Shown here in pieces: positions 26,078 to 35,699 of a DNA stretch of 64,000 nt. This DNA is from Pedobacter soli (GTDB lineage: Bacteria > Bacteroidota > Bacteroidia > Sphingobacteriales > Sphingobacteriaceae). The translations under genes and the position numbers were made by a program. Location: the NCBI RefSeq assembly GCF_900101435.1, contig NZ_FMZH01000002.1, positions 1-64,000 on the forward strand. The letters are read 5' to 3'. The notes below the pieces were generated by a model. The model searched no databases, had not been told where the DNA came from, and saw nothing but the letters and a program-made list of their open reading frames with translations. The stretch's first letter is position 1; each line of letters begins with the position of its first letter.

Positions 26078-27478
26078 ATGATTAAAAAATTACTTCTTGC
26101 TTCAGTTTGTGTTTGCTTCGGATTGATTTCTTCCGTTTCGGCACAGCAAAACCTCCAGTTAGATAGCCTTCGTAAAGCTCAAAACAACATTTTCATTAAT
26201 ACCGATACCGTAGCCGTTCCTTTGGTTACTGAGAATCCGTTAATGATGAGCCAGAACTTTATCTATAAACTCCGGCTCGATTCCATTACCAAAACCGTTC
26301 CGCTTCCTTACAACGAGTACGTACAGCAATACATCGATATTTATGCCAAGCGTAAAGACATGTTCGGTAAAATGATCGGCTTATCAAGCTATTATTTCCC
26401 GATTTTTGATAAAGCACTGAAAGACTACAACATCCCGCAAGAGATAAAATACCTTACTATTGTAGAATCGCAGATGAATCCGCATGCTATTTCTCGAGTA
26501 GGCGCAACTGGTATCTGGCAATTCATGTTTGGTACCGGAAAAGCTTATGGCTTAAAGATGGATAACTTTGTTGATGAACGCAAAGATCCGATTCAGGCCA
26601 GTTATGCAGCTGCTGCTTATTTTAGAGATGCTTTTGAAGAACTGGGCGACTGGCTTTTGGCCATTGCAGCCTATAATTGCGGCAAAGGAAATGTAACCCG
26701 TGCTATTGATAAAGCCGGATCGCGTGATTTTTGGGAAATCAGACAATTTTTACCTAAAGAAACCCGGAACTACGTGCCTGCATTTATTGCGGCGGTGTAC
26801 GTAATGAATTATTCGAACAAGCACCAGATTACCAGTCAGGCCTGTAACCTGTTTTTAAAAACCGATACCGTTCAAACCACCAGGTTTGTATCGCTCGCTA
26901 CGCTGGCCAAAGCACTGAATGTAGAAGAATCGGCCATGTTTGCCCTAAACCCCTCGTATAAGAAGAAGATTGTTAACGGTACCGACGATGAGCCCAAGCG
27001 CATTGTAATGCCGAAGTTAAAGGATATCGATTTTGCCGGTGTTTATGAGGTGCTGAATAATTTAGATGTTGATGTAAACATGCGCGTAATTGAAGCCAGT
27101 ACCGACGACGTTCGCGACTTAAGAAAGAAAAAAGCGAAAAGTGCGGCATCGGCAGTGGTTTACCATAATGTTACCAGCGGACAGAATTTAACCACCCTTG
27201 CCAATAAATATGGGGTTGAAGTGCAGGATTTACGGGTTTGGAACGGTTTAAAAAGTAAGAATATAGTACCTGGACAAAAGCTTAAAATTTACGCCAAAAA
27301 CCGCGTAGCATTAAAAGCTCCGGCATCGTTTTTAAGCTATAAAGTAAAAACAGGCGATACCCTATCAGAAATTGCCGAGAAATTTGATGGCGCCACCGTA
27401 CAGAGTATCAGAAGGGATAATAAACTCAGCAAAGCTGGTTTACAGGCCGGCATGATTTTAAAAATTAGTAAGGGCTAG
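26078..27478 (+). CDS. mltD: Membrane-bound lytic murein transglycosylase D-like, with two LysM domains
   Basis: A 466-aa exported enzyme: signal peptide (1-22), SLT domain (about 100-250) with the catalytic Glu in TIVESQMNPHAISRVGATGIWQFM and the AAYNCGKGNV motif, then two LysM peptidoglycan-binding modules (about 365-410 and 418-466). It cleaves glycan strands to form 1,6-anhydroMurNAc ends. A fragment related to its second LysM lies at 30436. Confidence 0.92.
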   Translation: MIKKLLLASVCVCFGLISSVSAQQNLQLDSLRKAQNNIFINTDTVAVPLVTENPLMMSQNFIYKLRLDSITKTVPLPYNEYVQQYIDIYAKRKDMFGKMIGLSSYYFPIFDKALKDYNIPQEIKYLTIVESQMNPHAISRVGATGIWQFMFGTGKAYGLKMDNFVDERKDPIQASYAAAAYFRDAFEELGDWLLAIAAYNCGKGNVTRAIDKAGSRDFWEIRQFLPKETRNYVPAFIAAVYVMNYSNKHQITSQACNLFLKTDTVQTTRFVSLATLAKALNVEESAMFALNPSYKKKIVNGTDDEPKRIVMPKLKDIDFAGVYEVLNNLDVDVNMRVIEASTDDVRDLRKKKAKSAASAVVYHNVTSGQNLTTLANKYGVEVQDLRVWNGLKSKNIVPGQKLKIYAKNRVALKAPASFLSYKVKTGDTLSEIAEKFDGATVQSIRRDNKLSKAGLQAGMILKISKG

Positions 27479-27885
27479 GTTAATTTAAAATATTGCTGTC
27501 ACTCTAAGCCTGTCGAAGATCATTGTGTACACTGGCAATGGCTGAGCTAATAATTTGATCCTCATTTCGACTGGGACCAGCCAATTTACACGGTGGCGAA
27601 ACGTCCGCCTGCATTGGGCAGGGAGAAACCTATCAGAAAAGATTTAGCTACCCTGAGCACTCGGTGGTTCTCGACTCCATTGTACCCGATAGCTATCAGG
27701 TCCGTTCGAAATGACGACACATAGAGCTGATTCTGCCAGCTAAGCTCCTTTGTTTTTCCAAAGCGCACCCTTGAGGATGACAAGAGTTCAAGACCTGTAA
27801 CAATAATATTGGTTTACGTTTAGTTAATATTTACTTAACTTGAAATAATTTAACACAGACTAAACTTGCGCCAAATTATTTTAAA
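27479..27885. repeat. Intergenic mosaic of interspersed repeats
   Basis: The spacer holds CTCATTTCGACTGGG (near 27562) and an inverted GTTCGAAATGACGAC (near 27692), the familiar ends of a Bacteroidota intergenic repeat. No real gene is seen. Near 27863 TAAACTTG, one base off the -7 consensus, may serve the next gene. Confidence 0.45.
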
Positions 27886-30402
27886 ATGGACACCAGACGA
27901 GAATTCCTCCGTAAATCTTTATTACTTTCAGGCACAACAGGTTTAGCTACTGTTATGCCAGCCTCTATACAACGTGCTTTAGCAATTGATCCGGCTGTTG
28001 GCAGTACATTTTTAGATGCCGAGCATGTGGTAATTCTGATGCAGGAGAATCGGTCTTTCGATCATACTTTTGGCACTTTACAAGGTGTACGTGGTTTTAA
28101 CGATCCCCGGGCCATTACACTGCCCAATCAAAAACCAGTTTGGTTTCAAACAGATGCCACTGGAAGTACTTATGCACCATTTAGATTAAATATTAAAGAT
28201 ACTAAAGTTACCTGGATGGGCTCTTTGCCACATTCGCGTGCCAGCCAGGTCGATGCCAATAACAACGGTAAATACGATCAATGGCTAACAGCTAAAAAGT
28301 CGGGTAATAAGCTTTATGTCCACATGCCACTTACTTTGGGGCATTATATCCGCGAAGATCTTCCTTTTAATTATGCATTAGCTGATGCATTTACGATTTG
28401 TGATCAGAATTTTTGTTCGGCTATGACCAGTACCACGCCAAACCGTTCGTTTTTTTGGACGGGGAAAATTACCCACGAAGAAAACGGAATACCCAAAGCC
28501 AATATCCGGAATGATGATTTTGCCTATGGCAAACAGCCCTGGAAAACTTTTCCGGAACTGCTGGAAGAAAATCAGGTCAACTGGAAATTTTATCAGAACG
28601 AAACCAGCTGCGGCGGCGGTTTCAAAGGCGAAGAAAGAGCCTGGTTAGCTAATTTTGGTTGTAACCTGCTCGAGTTTTTTAAAGCCTACAATGTTAAATT
28701 CAAAGATAAATATATTGAAAGCCTGCAGGCTCAGGTAGAAACCTTGCCAGGTCAGATTAACAAGTTGCAGGAAGCGAGCCCATCAAGCGATGCCGCGGCG
28801 AAGAAGATCAAAGCCGATCTGGCCAATAAGATGAAAGCCTTAGATGATGCAGCTTCTGAACTGGAAAAATGGAGCAAGAAAAACTTTGAGCAGTTATCCG
28901 GTCACGAAAAACAGTTGTTTTACCGTGCTTTCGTTGTCAATAAAAATGATCCCGATTTCAGGAGCATTAGTTCCATTAAATATGATGATAACGGGCAAAG
29001 CCGTGAAGCAACTGTGCCCAAAGGAGATGTACTGCATCAGTTTAGGGACGATGTAAACAAGGGTAAACTACCCACTGTATCGTGGTTGGCTGGCCCCCAA
29101 AACTTTTCCGATCATCCGAGTGCACCCTGGTATGGTGCCTGGTACATTTCGGAAGTGATGGATATCTTGACCAAAAATCCTGAGGTTTGGAAAAAAACCA
29201 TATTTATTGTTACCTATGATGAAAATGATGGTTACTATGACCACGTTCCACCATATTCGATTCCGGATGAAAATAAGCCAGAAACAGGGAGGGTATCCAA
29301 AGGAATTGATACGGAAATAGAACATGTACGCCTGGCCAACGAATTGAAACAAGGTGTACCCGAGAAGGGAGCGAGAGAGGCTCCGATTGGTTTGGGTTTC
29401 CGTGTACCCATGTTAATTGCCTCGCCTTGGAGCCGTGGTGGCAAGGTATGTTCGCAGCTTTTTGAGCATACTTCTACCTTACAGTTTTTAGAAGAGTTTG
29501 TAAATAAAAAATATAATAAGAATATCCACCTGGAAAACATCAGCCAGTGGCGCCGCACTATTTCAGGTAACCTGACATCAGCATTTACACCTTTCGATGC
29601 TAAATCGGAAAAACTGCCCTTCCTTAGCCGTGATACTTTTGTGGAAGGGATTTTTAATGCCAAATTTAAAGATGAACCAAAAGGTTTTAAGGCAATCACC
29701 GATCAGGAGATTAAGAGTGGCAGTACAGGCTTGATGTCTCAACAGGAAAAGGGAATCCGTAAATCTTGTGCTTTGCCTTATCAATTGGCAGTGAATGGAA
29801 GACTTAATACGGATCAAAAAGCCTTTCAGATTAAAATGTCAAGCAGCGATCAGCTGTTTGGTAGTAAGGCTGTAGGTGCTCCGTTTACGGTTTATGCACC
29901 AGGTAAATTTAAGGCTGCTGGAGGAGGTGAAGAAATTTGCAGAAACTGGTCGTTTGCAGTTAAGGTAAATGATGAGTTGCAATACGACTGGCCATTGGCT
30001 TCATTTGATAATAACCAGTATCACCTGCGGTTAAATGGGCCAAATGGCTTTTATCGGGAATTTATGGGTTCGGTGAACGATCCTTTATTAACCATTACTG
30101 CCGAAAATGATGTAAACCGACTGACAAAAGCTGCGACCGGGAACATTAAATTGTTAATTAAAAATTCGGGGAAAGATACGCTAAAGGTTTTGATAAAGGA
30201 TTTGGGCTATAAATTCAACAATGTAGAAAAAAACATTGCCTCTGGCGAAGAAGCAACATTTGTTTTAGATTTAAAATCGAGCTATGGCTGGTATGATTTT
30301 GAAGTTAAAACCAGCGGTCGTCTATTTATGCAGCGCTTTGCCGGCAGGATAGAAACAGGTAAAGAAGGTTATACCGATCCGGCTATGGGGAAAGCGATTT
30401 AA
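27886..30402 (+). CDS. Phosphocholine-specific phospholipase C, Tat-exported
   Basis: An 838-aa phosphoesterase-family enzyme. The N-terminus has a twin-arginine signal (TRREFLRKSLLLSG) with a following hydrophobic stretch. The catalytic domain starts with EHVVILMQENRSFDHTFGTL, including metal ligands, and has TYDENDGYYDHVPP; two C-terminal DUF756 beta domains follow (about 670-830). Relatives hydrolyse phosphatidylcholine or sphingomyelin. Export fits the two Tat subunits upstream. There is no obvious operon partner. Confidence 0.93.
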   Translation: MDTRREFLRKSLLLSGTTGLATVMPASIQRALAIDPAVGSTFLDAEHVVILMQENRSFDHTFGTLQGVRGFNDPRAITLPNQKPVWFQTDATGSTYAPFRLNIKDTKVTWMGSLPHSRASQVDANNNGKYDQWLTAKKSGNKLYVHMPLTLGHYIREDLPFNYALADAFTICDQNFCSAMTSTTPNRSFFWTGKITHEENGIPKANIRNDDFAYGKQPWKTFPELLEENQVNWKFYQNETSCGGGFKGEERAWLANFGCNLLEFFKAYNVKFKDKYIESLQAQVETLPGQINKLQEASPSSDAAAKKIKADLANKMKALDDAASELEKWSKKNFEQLSGHEKQLFYRAFVVNKNDPDFRSISSIKYDDNGQSREATVPKGDVLHQFRDDVNKGKLPTVSWLAGPQNFSDHPSAPWYGAWYISEVMDILTKNPEVWKKTIFIVTYDENDGYYDHVPPYSIPDENKPETGRVSKGIDTEIEHVRLANELKQGVPEKGAREAPIGLGFRVPMLIASPWSRGGKVCSQLFEHTSTLQFLEEFVNKKYNKNIHLENISQWRRTISGNLTSAFTPFDAKSEKLPFLSRDTFVEGIFNAKFKDEPKGFKAITDQEIKSGSTGLMSQQEKGIRKSCALPYQLAVNGRLNTDQKAFQIKMSSSDQLFGSKAVGAPFTVYAPGKFKAAGGGEEICRNWSFAVKVNDELQYDWPLASFDNNQYHLRLNGPNGFYREFMGSVNDPLLTITAENDVNRLTKAATGNIKLLIKNSGKDTLKVLIKDLGYKFNNVEKNIASGEEATFVLDLKSSYGWYDFEVKTSGRLFMQRFAGRIETGKEGYTDPAMGKAI

Positions 30403-30435
30403 CGGTCACGTTATACAATCAAATCGTTATGAAAA

Positions 30436-30576
30436 AAGCATAAAGTAAAAATAGGCGATACCTTGTCAGAAATTACAGAGAAGTTCGAGGGAGCAACTTT
30501 TCAGAGCATAAGATTTGACAATAACCTGAACAAGGCTGAGTTGAAAGCTGGAATGATTCTGAAGATCAGTAAATGA
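30436..30576 (+). pseudogene. Orphan LysM-domain fragment
   Basis: The frame reads KHKVKIGDTLSEITEKFEGA through KAGMILKISK and stop. It matches the final 46 residues of the transglycosylase at 26078 with many substitutions. There is no start codon and no catalytic part, so it is the tail of a lost paralogue. It marks the left side of the accessory island. Confidence 0.75.
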
Positions 30577-30696
30577 TAAGATTTGGCTTGAAAAAATAAT
30601 TCGCCTATTGTTATTCAGTCAGATTAATTCTGTACTAAATTGGTGTGGTTCATAAATCGAATGTCATTTGTGAAATCTCTTTTGTAATTTTACAAA

Positions 30697-31497
30697 ATGG
30701 ATCAACTTCTCCAAACTTACGACAATACAGTAACCGAGTATAAAAAAATTATTTCAGATAGTTTTAATGTTGATGACTTTCGGGAGTACAACGAGATCCT
30801 TTTCTCTGCGCATAGCTGTGCCGTAGAGGGCAATTCTTTTACAGTTGATGAGACAAGGGAATTAAGAGAGAAAGGGATGAGCCTTAAACTCCAAAACCAT
30901 TCGCTTTTTGAAGCTTTCGAAATCTTAGACCATTTTAATGCATATGAATTTGTTTTTGACAATCTTGATAGGCCTTTGACAGAACTCTTTGTAAAACAAA
31001 CTCAGGAATTGCTTACCAGAAATACAATTAAATTCGCAAAAGGATATGAACCTGGGGAATATACAAGGACCCAGATGGCAGCTGGGGACACAGTTTTTGG
31101 GGATTTCGAGATCAGTATTAAAAGAATGCCTCAGCTAATGCAGTCTACTGAGGAGGCAATTCTCAAATCAAGTTTGCATCCATTGGAAATCAGTGCGCGT
31201 TTCCACAAGTTTTTTATCTATCTCCACCCATTCCCAGATGGCAATGGTCGAGTGGGTAGGTTAATATCCAATTATATTTTAGCTAGATTGTCACAGCCCC
31301 ATGTGATTGTCACAGCGGCAGATAAACCAGCTTACATTAATGCACTCAAACTTTCAGAAAAATATAGAGATACCAGTATTTTGACAAACTATTTTGCAGA
31401 ATTGAGCATAAAACGCATGCAATCAGAGATTGATCAAAAAAGAAACCTCACTAATAATTTTGAGATGAATTTCCAACCACGTAAAAGAGGGAGGTAG
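30697..31497 (+). CDS. Fic family protein (class II, with N-terminal inhibitory motif)
   Basis: A 266-aa protein that probably transfers AMP from ATP to a target protein. The active-site motif HPFPDGNGRVGR begins at His177, complete. The self-inhibition motif (S/T)xxxE(G/N) is present upstream as S40-CAVEGN, which makes it class II. The gene appears intact, unlike the Fic remnant at 15146. The C-terminal QPRKRGR tail is basic. Confidence 0.92.
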   Translation: MDQLLQTYDNTVTEYKKIISDSFNVDDFREYNEILFSAHSCAVEGNSFTVDETRELREKGMSLKLQNHSLFEAFEILDHFNAYEFVFDNLDRPLTELFVKQTQELLTRNTIKFAKGYEPGEYTRTQMAAGDTVFGDFEISIKRMPQLMQSTEEAILKSSLHPLEISARFHKFFIYLHPFPDGNGRVGRLISNYILARLSQPHVIVTAADKPAYINALKLSEKYRDTSILTNYFAELSIKRMQSEIDQKRNLTNNFEMNFQPRKRGR

Positions 31498-31639
31498 ATT
31501 TGCTACCACATTTGTAAGGTTTAGGATTTTATCACAGCTTTCTTAGCTTAAATATTGGTGGCGTACAGCCTTTACTATAGCGTCTTAACTAAATAACAGG
31601 TTTTTACATCACTAACCTTAATGGTATCCGGCCTATGAA

Positions 31640-33114
31640 CTACAGGTTCGCTGATTTTTTGAAGTTCTGAGGATAAAGATCCTCTAAGTTTTTATGGTTT
31701 GTTGACATTATGTTTTCCAATATATGTTTTAACCACTCGAAAGGGTTCACTCGATTTTTTTACAGATAGCAAAGAATGAGTAGATCATCGCTGCACGCTG
31801 TGCTGCTTCATGGCTTCCTGCGAAGAGGTAGTTTTTTCGTCCGAGTGCAACAGGACGAATAGCATTTTCGACAAGATTATTGTCTATGTGTAGATTTCCA
31901 TCATATAGGTATGCTGACAGCGCATCCCATCTGGCGTATACATAGGCCATTGCTTTTCCGATCTGGCTCTTAGGGAGTGTGTTTTTTATTTCCTCAAATA
32001 TCCATTTTCCAAGCTCGTTGATAACCGATAGGGATTCGGCTAAACGGCATTCTTTTGTCTGTTCAGCATTCAGTTTAGCGTCTTTGACCCGACGTTCAAC
32101 GGCATATAGTTGCTGTATCATCAACAGGGCTTTTTGTGCTCTTGCTTGATCATTATCCAATGCTTTTTCAAACTCACGACGGGCGTGCGCCCAACAAGCC
32201 AGATGTGTTACCTCTTTCTTTTTACCATATTTTTCATACACTCCATAGCCGTCTGTCTGGAGATACCCCTTGAAGGTCCCCAATATTGGTACAGCGGCGA
32301 TGCCACCACGGGTAGGACTATAATCAAATAAAACGGTTCCCTCCAATGGAGCGTGGTACACCCAATAGTAGCCCTGATGGGTAGCACCTTTTTTATCGCT
32401 GTCCAATACTTTTATTGGGGTTTCATCAACCTGTAAATAACCGTGTGATTTGGTCTGGAAGACTAGTTGTTCATAGAGTGGTTCCAGTTTCTCCAGCGCT
32501 TGTCTGGTCCATCCTTCGATGGTTGAGGAAGCTATCTGTATATTTTCTCTGGCAAAGATTTGTTTCTGTCGGTATAGCGGGAGATGATCTTGATATTTCC
32601 CGGTAAGAATCATTGCAAGCAGGCCCGCTCCAGGGATTCCCTTGTCAATTACACGCTCAGGAAGCTCGGCAATGGCCACAGCAGATTTATCTTTGGCAGC
32701 ATATTTATAGCGGATGTAACGTTTGATATAGAACTTTGCAGGTTCGCATTCTAATTCTTCCGTAATTTCTTTACCGATACAAACCATTTGGGATAGATCC
32801 CCTTCGGGATGTATTTCAATCTCTTCCATAGGAAGGTGTGCAGGCAATTTAGCACGTCCCTTATGGTTAGGACGTTTACGGACATACTCGATTTTTTCTT
32901 TGATTTCTTCCTGTTGCTGCTCTATTTTAGCAGACTCCACATTAAAAGGGAGCATAGTCTGATCAGGATCGCCTTCAAAGCGCTCACGCTTCTGTCCGAA
33001 CTGCATACGTTTGTACATCGCAAGTTGGGACTCCAGGTAATCTATCTTTTCATCACGGCTGGAAATGACCTTGATAAGGTCCTCTTTTGAGAGATTTTCC
33101 AGCGCTTTTTCCAT
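31640..33114 (-). pseudogene. tnpC: IS66 transposase TnpC, frameshifted near its C-terminus
   Basis: The intact frame (33114 to 31747) starts MEKALENLSKEDLIK with a leucine-zipper-like helix, then a zinc-binding region and the DDE core (DETPIKVL, LQTDGYGVY, DNNLVENAIRPV). It stops early at KKIE. A +1 frame continues as VNPFEWLKHILENIMSTNHK to a stop at 31640, which is the usual IS66 C-terminal domain, so a base (probably G in ATCGGAGTG) is missing near 31756. The catalytic core is preserved, so some activity cannot be ruled out. An ATG at 33216 would extend the N-terminus but is unlikely. Confidence 0.85.
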
Positions 33115-33196
33115 AGCGTAAATATACGAAAAATCGGCCTTTACCCTATAATAAACCGCTTTTAAGTCAAATAAAAACGTCTTTTCTGAATGCTTT

Positions 33197-33499
33197 TTAC
33201 AACCTGTACCCTTCAATCATTAGTACCAGATCACTCCAGGACATCTCGTTATTTTTTGTATGTGGTGACACGAAAGTACCACTTTCCAAACGTTTGTAAT
33301 ACAATACAAAGCCTCCCTTTTCCCAATGCAAAAGCTTCACGTGTGTACGGCTACGGTTTAGGAACACAAACACCTCTCCACTAGTAGCCTGCCGCTGCAT
33401 CCTTGAACCGATTAATCCACAAAGTCCATCAAAAGACTTCCGCATGTCGCAAAAACCATCATAAAGATAAAACCTATGCGATGAGCCTAACGAAAACAT
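33197..33499 (-). CDS. tnpB: IS66 accessory protein TnpB
   Basis: A 100-aa protein of the IS66 Orf2 family: RFYLYDGFCDMRKSFDGLCGLI and GEVFVFLNRSRTHVKLLHWEKGGFVLYYKRLE are the family signatures. It starts with an ATG that overlaps the tnpA stop (TGATG). It is required with TnpA for IS66 transposition; the exact role is not known. Confidence 0.93.
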   Translation of the reverse strand: MFSLGSSHRFYLYDGFCDMRKSFDGLCGLIGSRMQRQATSGEVFVFLNRSRTHVKLLHWEKGGFVLYYKRLESGTFVSPHTKNNEMSWSDLVLMIEGYRL

Positions 33500-33786
33500 C
33501 AGTATAAACGAACCAATTGAGAGAGAAGACCAAGGTCATTTCCTACCTTAATGCGTACACCATTGGGATAGATAATTTCAACATCACGGTGTTTACCTGC
33601 TTTATCTTTATCGATGGTTAGAAAACCAACAGCGGATTTATCGCTTTCTTTAATTCGGGAAATCCAATAATAAAACTTGGCCTCATCAACCCCGTTTTCA
33701 GCACAATATGCCTTCTTGCTTTTTCCACTCTGCTGCCAGTCTGCTATCATCGATAACATATAGTCTTTTCTTTCTTGTATGCTCAT
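33499..33786 (-). CDS. tnpA: IS66 accessory protein TnpA (HTH)
   Basis: A 95-aa protein with an N-terminal HTH (ERKDYMLSMIADWQQSGKSKKAYCAENGVDEAKFYYW) of the IS66 Orf1 family, close to the right inverted repeat and first in the leftward operon. It is intact. Confidence 0.9.
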   Translation of the reverse strand: MSIQERKDYMLSMIADWQQSGKSKKAYCAENGVDEAKFYYWISRIKESDKSAVGFLTIDKDKAGKHRDVEIIYPNGVRIKVGNDLGLLSQLVRLY

Positions 33787-33844
33787 CCAACAAAGATCGA
33801 AACTAGATGAACGTTAAAAAACATGTACTTGGTAGGACGGATAC

Positions 33845-34162
33845 AACCCTTAATAAAGAACTTAGATAGCCTTTTTGATCAATTGTTAAGTGTTTTTTTT
33901 TTATTAAATATTTTTCAATACTTGTACCTATTGAACTTCCAATATAGGAGACTTCTAAAGAGTGAGTTAAACGTGTTCTTATAAAATCACTTTGTTCTAA
34001 TGGAAATACTTTGTTTTTATCTTGTAAGCGCCTTACTGGAGAGCTTGAAATCAACCTTCCATAATCTTGTTCAAAGATATTTCTTCCATCCGAATCGATT
34101 GTAGCACTTCGATTTCTGAAAGTATTATTGCATAAAAGTTTTTACCATTTTTCAAGAGACAT
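33845..34162 (-). pseudogene. dgt: dGTP triphosphohydrolase, 5' fragment cut by IS66
   Basis: From the ATG at 34162 the frame reads MSLEKW, a TAA, then KLLCNNTFRNRSATIDSDG and FEQDYGRLISSSPVRRLQDKNKVFPL, RTRLTHSLEVSYIG. This is the N-terminal HD-domain start of dGTPases, with the His of TRLTHSLE. An in-frame stop at 34142 and the IS66 end at 33844 both break it. The rest of the gene is not found on the other side of the IS. Confidence 0.8.
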
Positions 34163-34316
34163 GAGCGGTTTGTTTAGATATTGAAAGCATTATTTAAGTT
34201 GTTTACCAAAGATTAAGTATTGTTAATGTTATTTTCAAAAAGAATATAAATTAACGATCATTTTTTTTTGGCTGTTTTAGTTTTTGAAGAAACGATTTTT
34301 TTTAAATGAATAGAAT

Positions 34317-34697
34317 TTATCGTTTTCTTAAAAGGTCATTTTTTTCTTTTTCACTTGCAAGAAGGCGCTCGTATAGCTCGATGATCTTTTCAAGTGGGTT
34401 TATTGTGCACAAGTAATTGTTGTTATTTGAACTACTGTCTGTAAAAGTATTTCCAATAATATTAAACACAGCCTCTTCGTTAAAATTTCTTATTGCTTCA
34501 GTAGGTAATCCGAAGGCAGCAGCAATTTTCTCTAATGTCGAATCTTCTATTTCTGAACTTTGCTCCAATTTGCTGATAGTCTGTTGACTAACTCCCAATT
34601 CCATGGCCAAGGTCTCCTGTTTCATGCCTCTTAGTTCACGGATTCTGGAGACTTTACGACCTAAATGCATACGTGTGTTTTTTTCTGAGGTTTCCAT
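34317..34697 (-). CDS. XRE-family HTH regulator of the accessory island
   Basis: A 126-aa protein with a Cro/CI HTH at about residues 12-70 (KVSRIRELRGMKQETLAMELGVSQQTISKLEQ) and a C-terminal amphipathic helix (NPLEKIIELYERLLASEKEKN) that may dimerise. Such regulators are common in Bacteroidota mobile elements. It is divergent from the HEPN gene, with a shared 120-bp control region. The start is the ATG at 34697, not the TTG at 34703. Confidence 0.88.
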   Translation of the reverse strand: METSEKNTRMHLGRKVSRIRELRGMKQETLAMELGVSQQTISKLEQSSEIEDSTLEKIAAAFGLPTEAIRNFNEEAVFNIIGNTFTDSSSNNNNYLCTINPLEKIIELYERLLASEKEKNDLLRKR

Positions 34698-34817
34698 ATC
34701 CAAATATATCTTTTTTTTTGATGGTAAAAAACAACCGGCTTGTTGTCTTTTACCCCACTGATTGGTTCGCTACTCGAAATCTCAAACCGAAATTAGAGTA
34801 AACTCAAATCCCAGATT

Positions 34818-35699
34818 ATGAATGTAGAAACCATCAACCAAAGCAAAATTAGCCCAGATAGGCTAATATCTTTCGCAGAAACATTGGTTTACAAGTTCAA
34901 GCCAATGCAGATCTATCTGTTTTCAAAAATTGTAAAAACTAACACTGAAGAAGGATGCTTCACACCAAAGGTCAATAGAGAAAAGGTCCATTATTTTTTG
35001 ATGATGATCATGGAAGGCCCAACCCGTAATGAACACGAGGTTCAGGATTTTTGCAGGGTGAAGTTTGGCTATGGAAAAATAACAATTCTATCGCATAGCC
35101 TCGAGACCGTTCAAGAAAGTGCCAGAAAAAATAACAGATTTTTTATCAGTATACTGAACAATGGTAAACCGCTTTATGACCATACCGGATTTGTCAAACC
35201 AAAAGACAATCTTCCGTTCGATCCCAGTCAAAATTTGGAAAAAGCAGAAAGGCATTATAGCCATCGGATCAGATTGGCACAGGGCTTTCTAGACGGAGCC
35301 GAGAATAGTTATGGTAGCGGGCATTATTCCGTAGCAGTCTTCATGGTGCATCAGGTTATTGAGCAATGTACGATAGGACTTATTAGGGTTAATCTTGGGT
35401 ACCGCTCCGACATTCATAACTTAGGCAGGCAACTAGACTTATGCCAGTGCTTTTCTGCGAAACCATCAGAAATATTCAGGACTTCCAATGAAGATCTCCG
35501 GCTCTTCGAAATATTGCTGCGAAGCTACTCACAGGCAAGGTATAAGGATAATTTTAAGATCGATCAGGAAGATGCGGATAAGCTGGTAACAAAAGCCTAT
35601 GCTTTCTTTGAGCTGACCAAGAAAATCTGCATGGATAAAATAGAGCAGTTTAAGGCCGAAAATGCCCTGTTGAAAGAAAGAGAGGTAAGTTTTGAATAA
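34818..35699 (+). CDS. HEPN-domain protein with degenerate nucleotidyltransferase-like N-terminus
   Basis: A 293-aa protein. The C-terminal half (about 140-275: HRIRLAQGFLDGAENSYGSGHYSVAVFMVHQVIEQ ... LRSYSQARYKDN) is a HEPN helical bundle. The N-terminal half resembles nucleotidyltransferase folds (FRV...GYGKITILSHSLETV, NRFFISILNNGKPLYD), but I see no GSxxxxxD active site, so it is probably inactive. HEPN proteins are often RNases or partners in toxin-antitoxin and defence modules. Its end overlaps the next gene by eight bases, and the XRE regulator is divergent. Confidence 0.7.
   Translation: MNVETINQSKISPDRLISFAETLVYKFKPMQIYLFSKIVKTNTEEGCFTPKVNREKVHYFLMMIMEGPTRNEHEVQDFCRVKFGYGKITILSHSLETVQESARKNNRFFISILNNGKPLYDHTGFVKPKDNLPFDPSQNLEKAERHYSHRIRLAQGFLDGAENSYGSGHYSVAVFMVHQVIEQCTIGLIRVNLGYRSDIHNLGRQLDLCQCFSAKPSEIFRTSNEDLRLFEILLRSYSQARYKDNFKIDQEDADKLVTKAYAFFELTKKICMDKIEQFKAENALLKEREVSFE

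Larger units (their letters stand above)
31624..33844 (-). mobile_element. IS66-family insertion sequence
   Basis: A three-gene IS66 element (tnpA, tnpB, tnpC read leftward). Imperfect terminal inverted repeats are GTATCCGGCCTATGAACTAC (31624-31643) and the complement of GTACTTGGTAGGACGGATAC (33825-33844), 16 of 20 matching. No matching 8-bp target duplication is clear. The right end interrupts a dGTPase gene; the left flank does not continue it, so a deletion accompanied or followed insertion. Confidence 0.85.

Noticed and set aside
31616..33852. 8-bp target-site duplication of the IS66 element
   Set aside because: Flanks CCTTAATG and AACCCTTA share CCTTA/CCTTAAT but not at the same distance from the ends, so the match may be chance.
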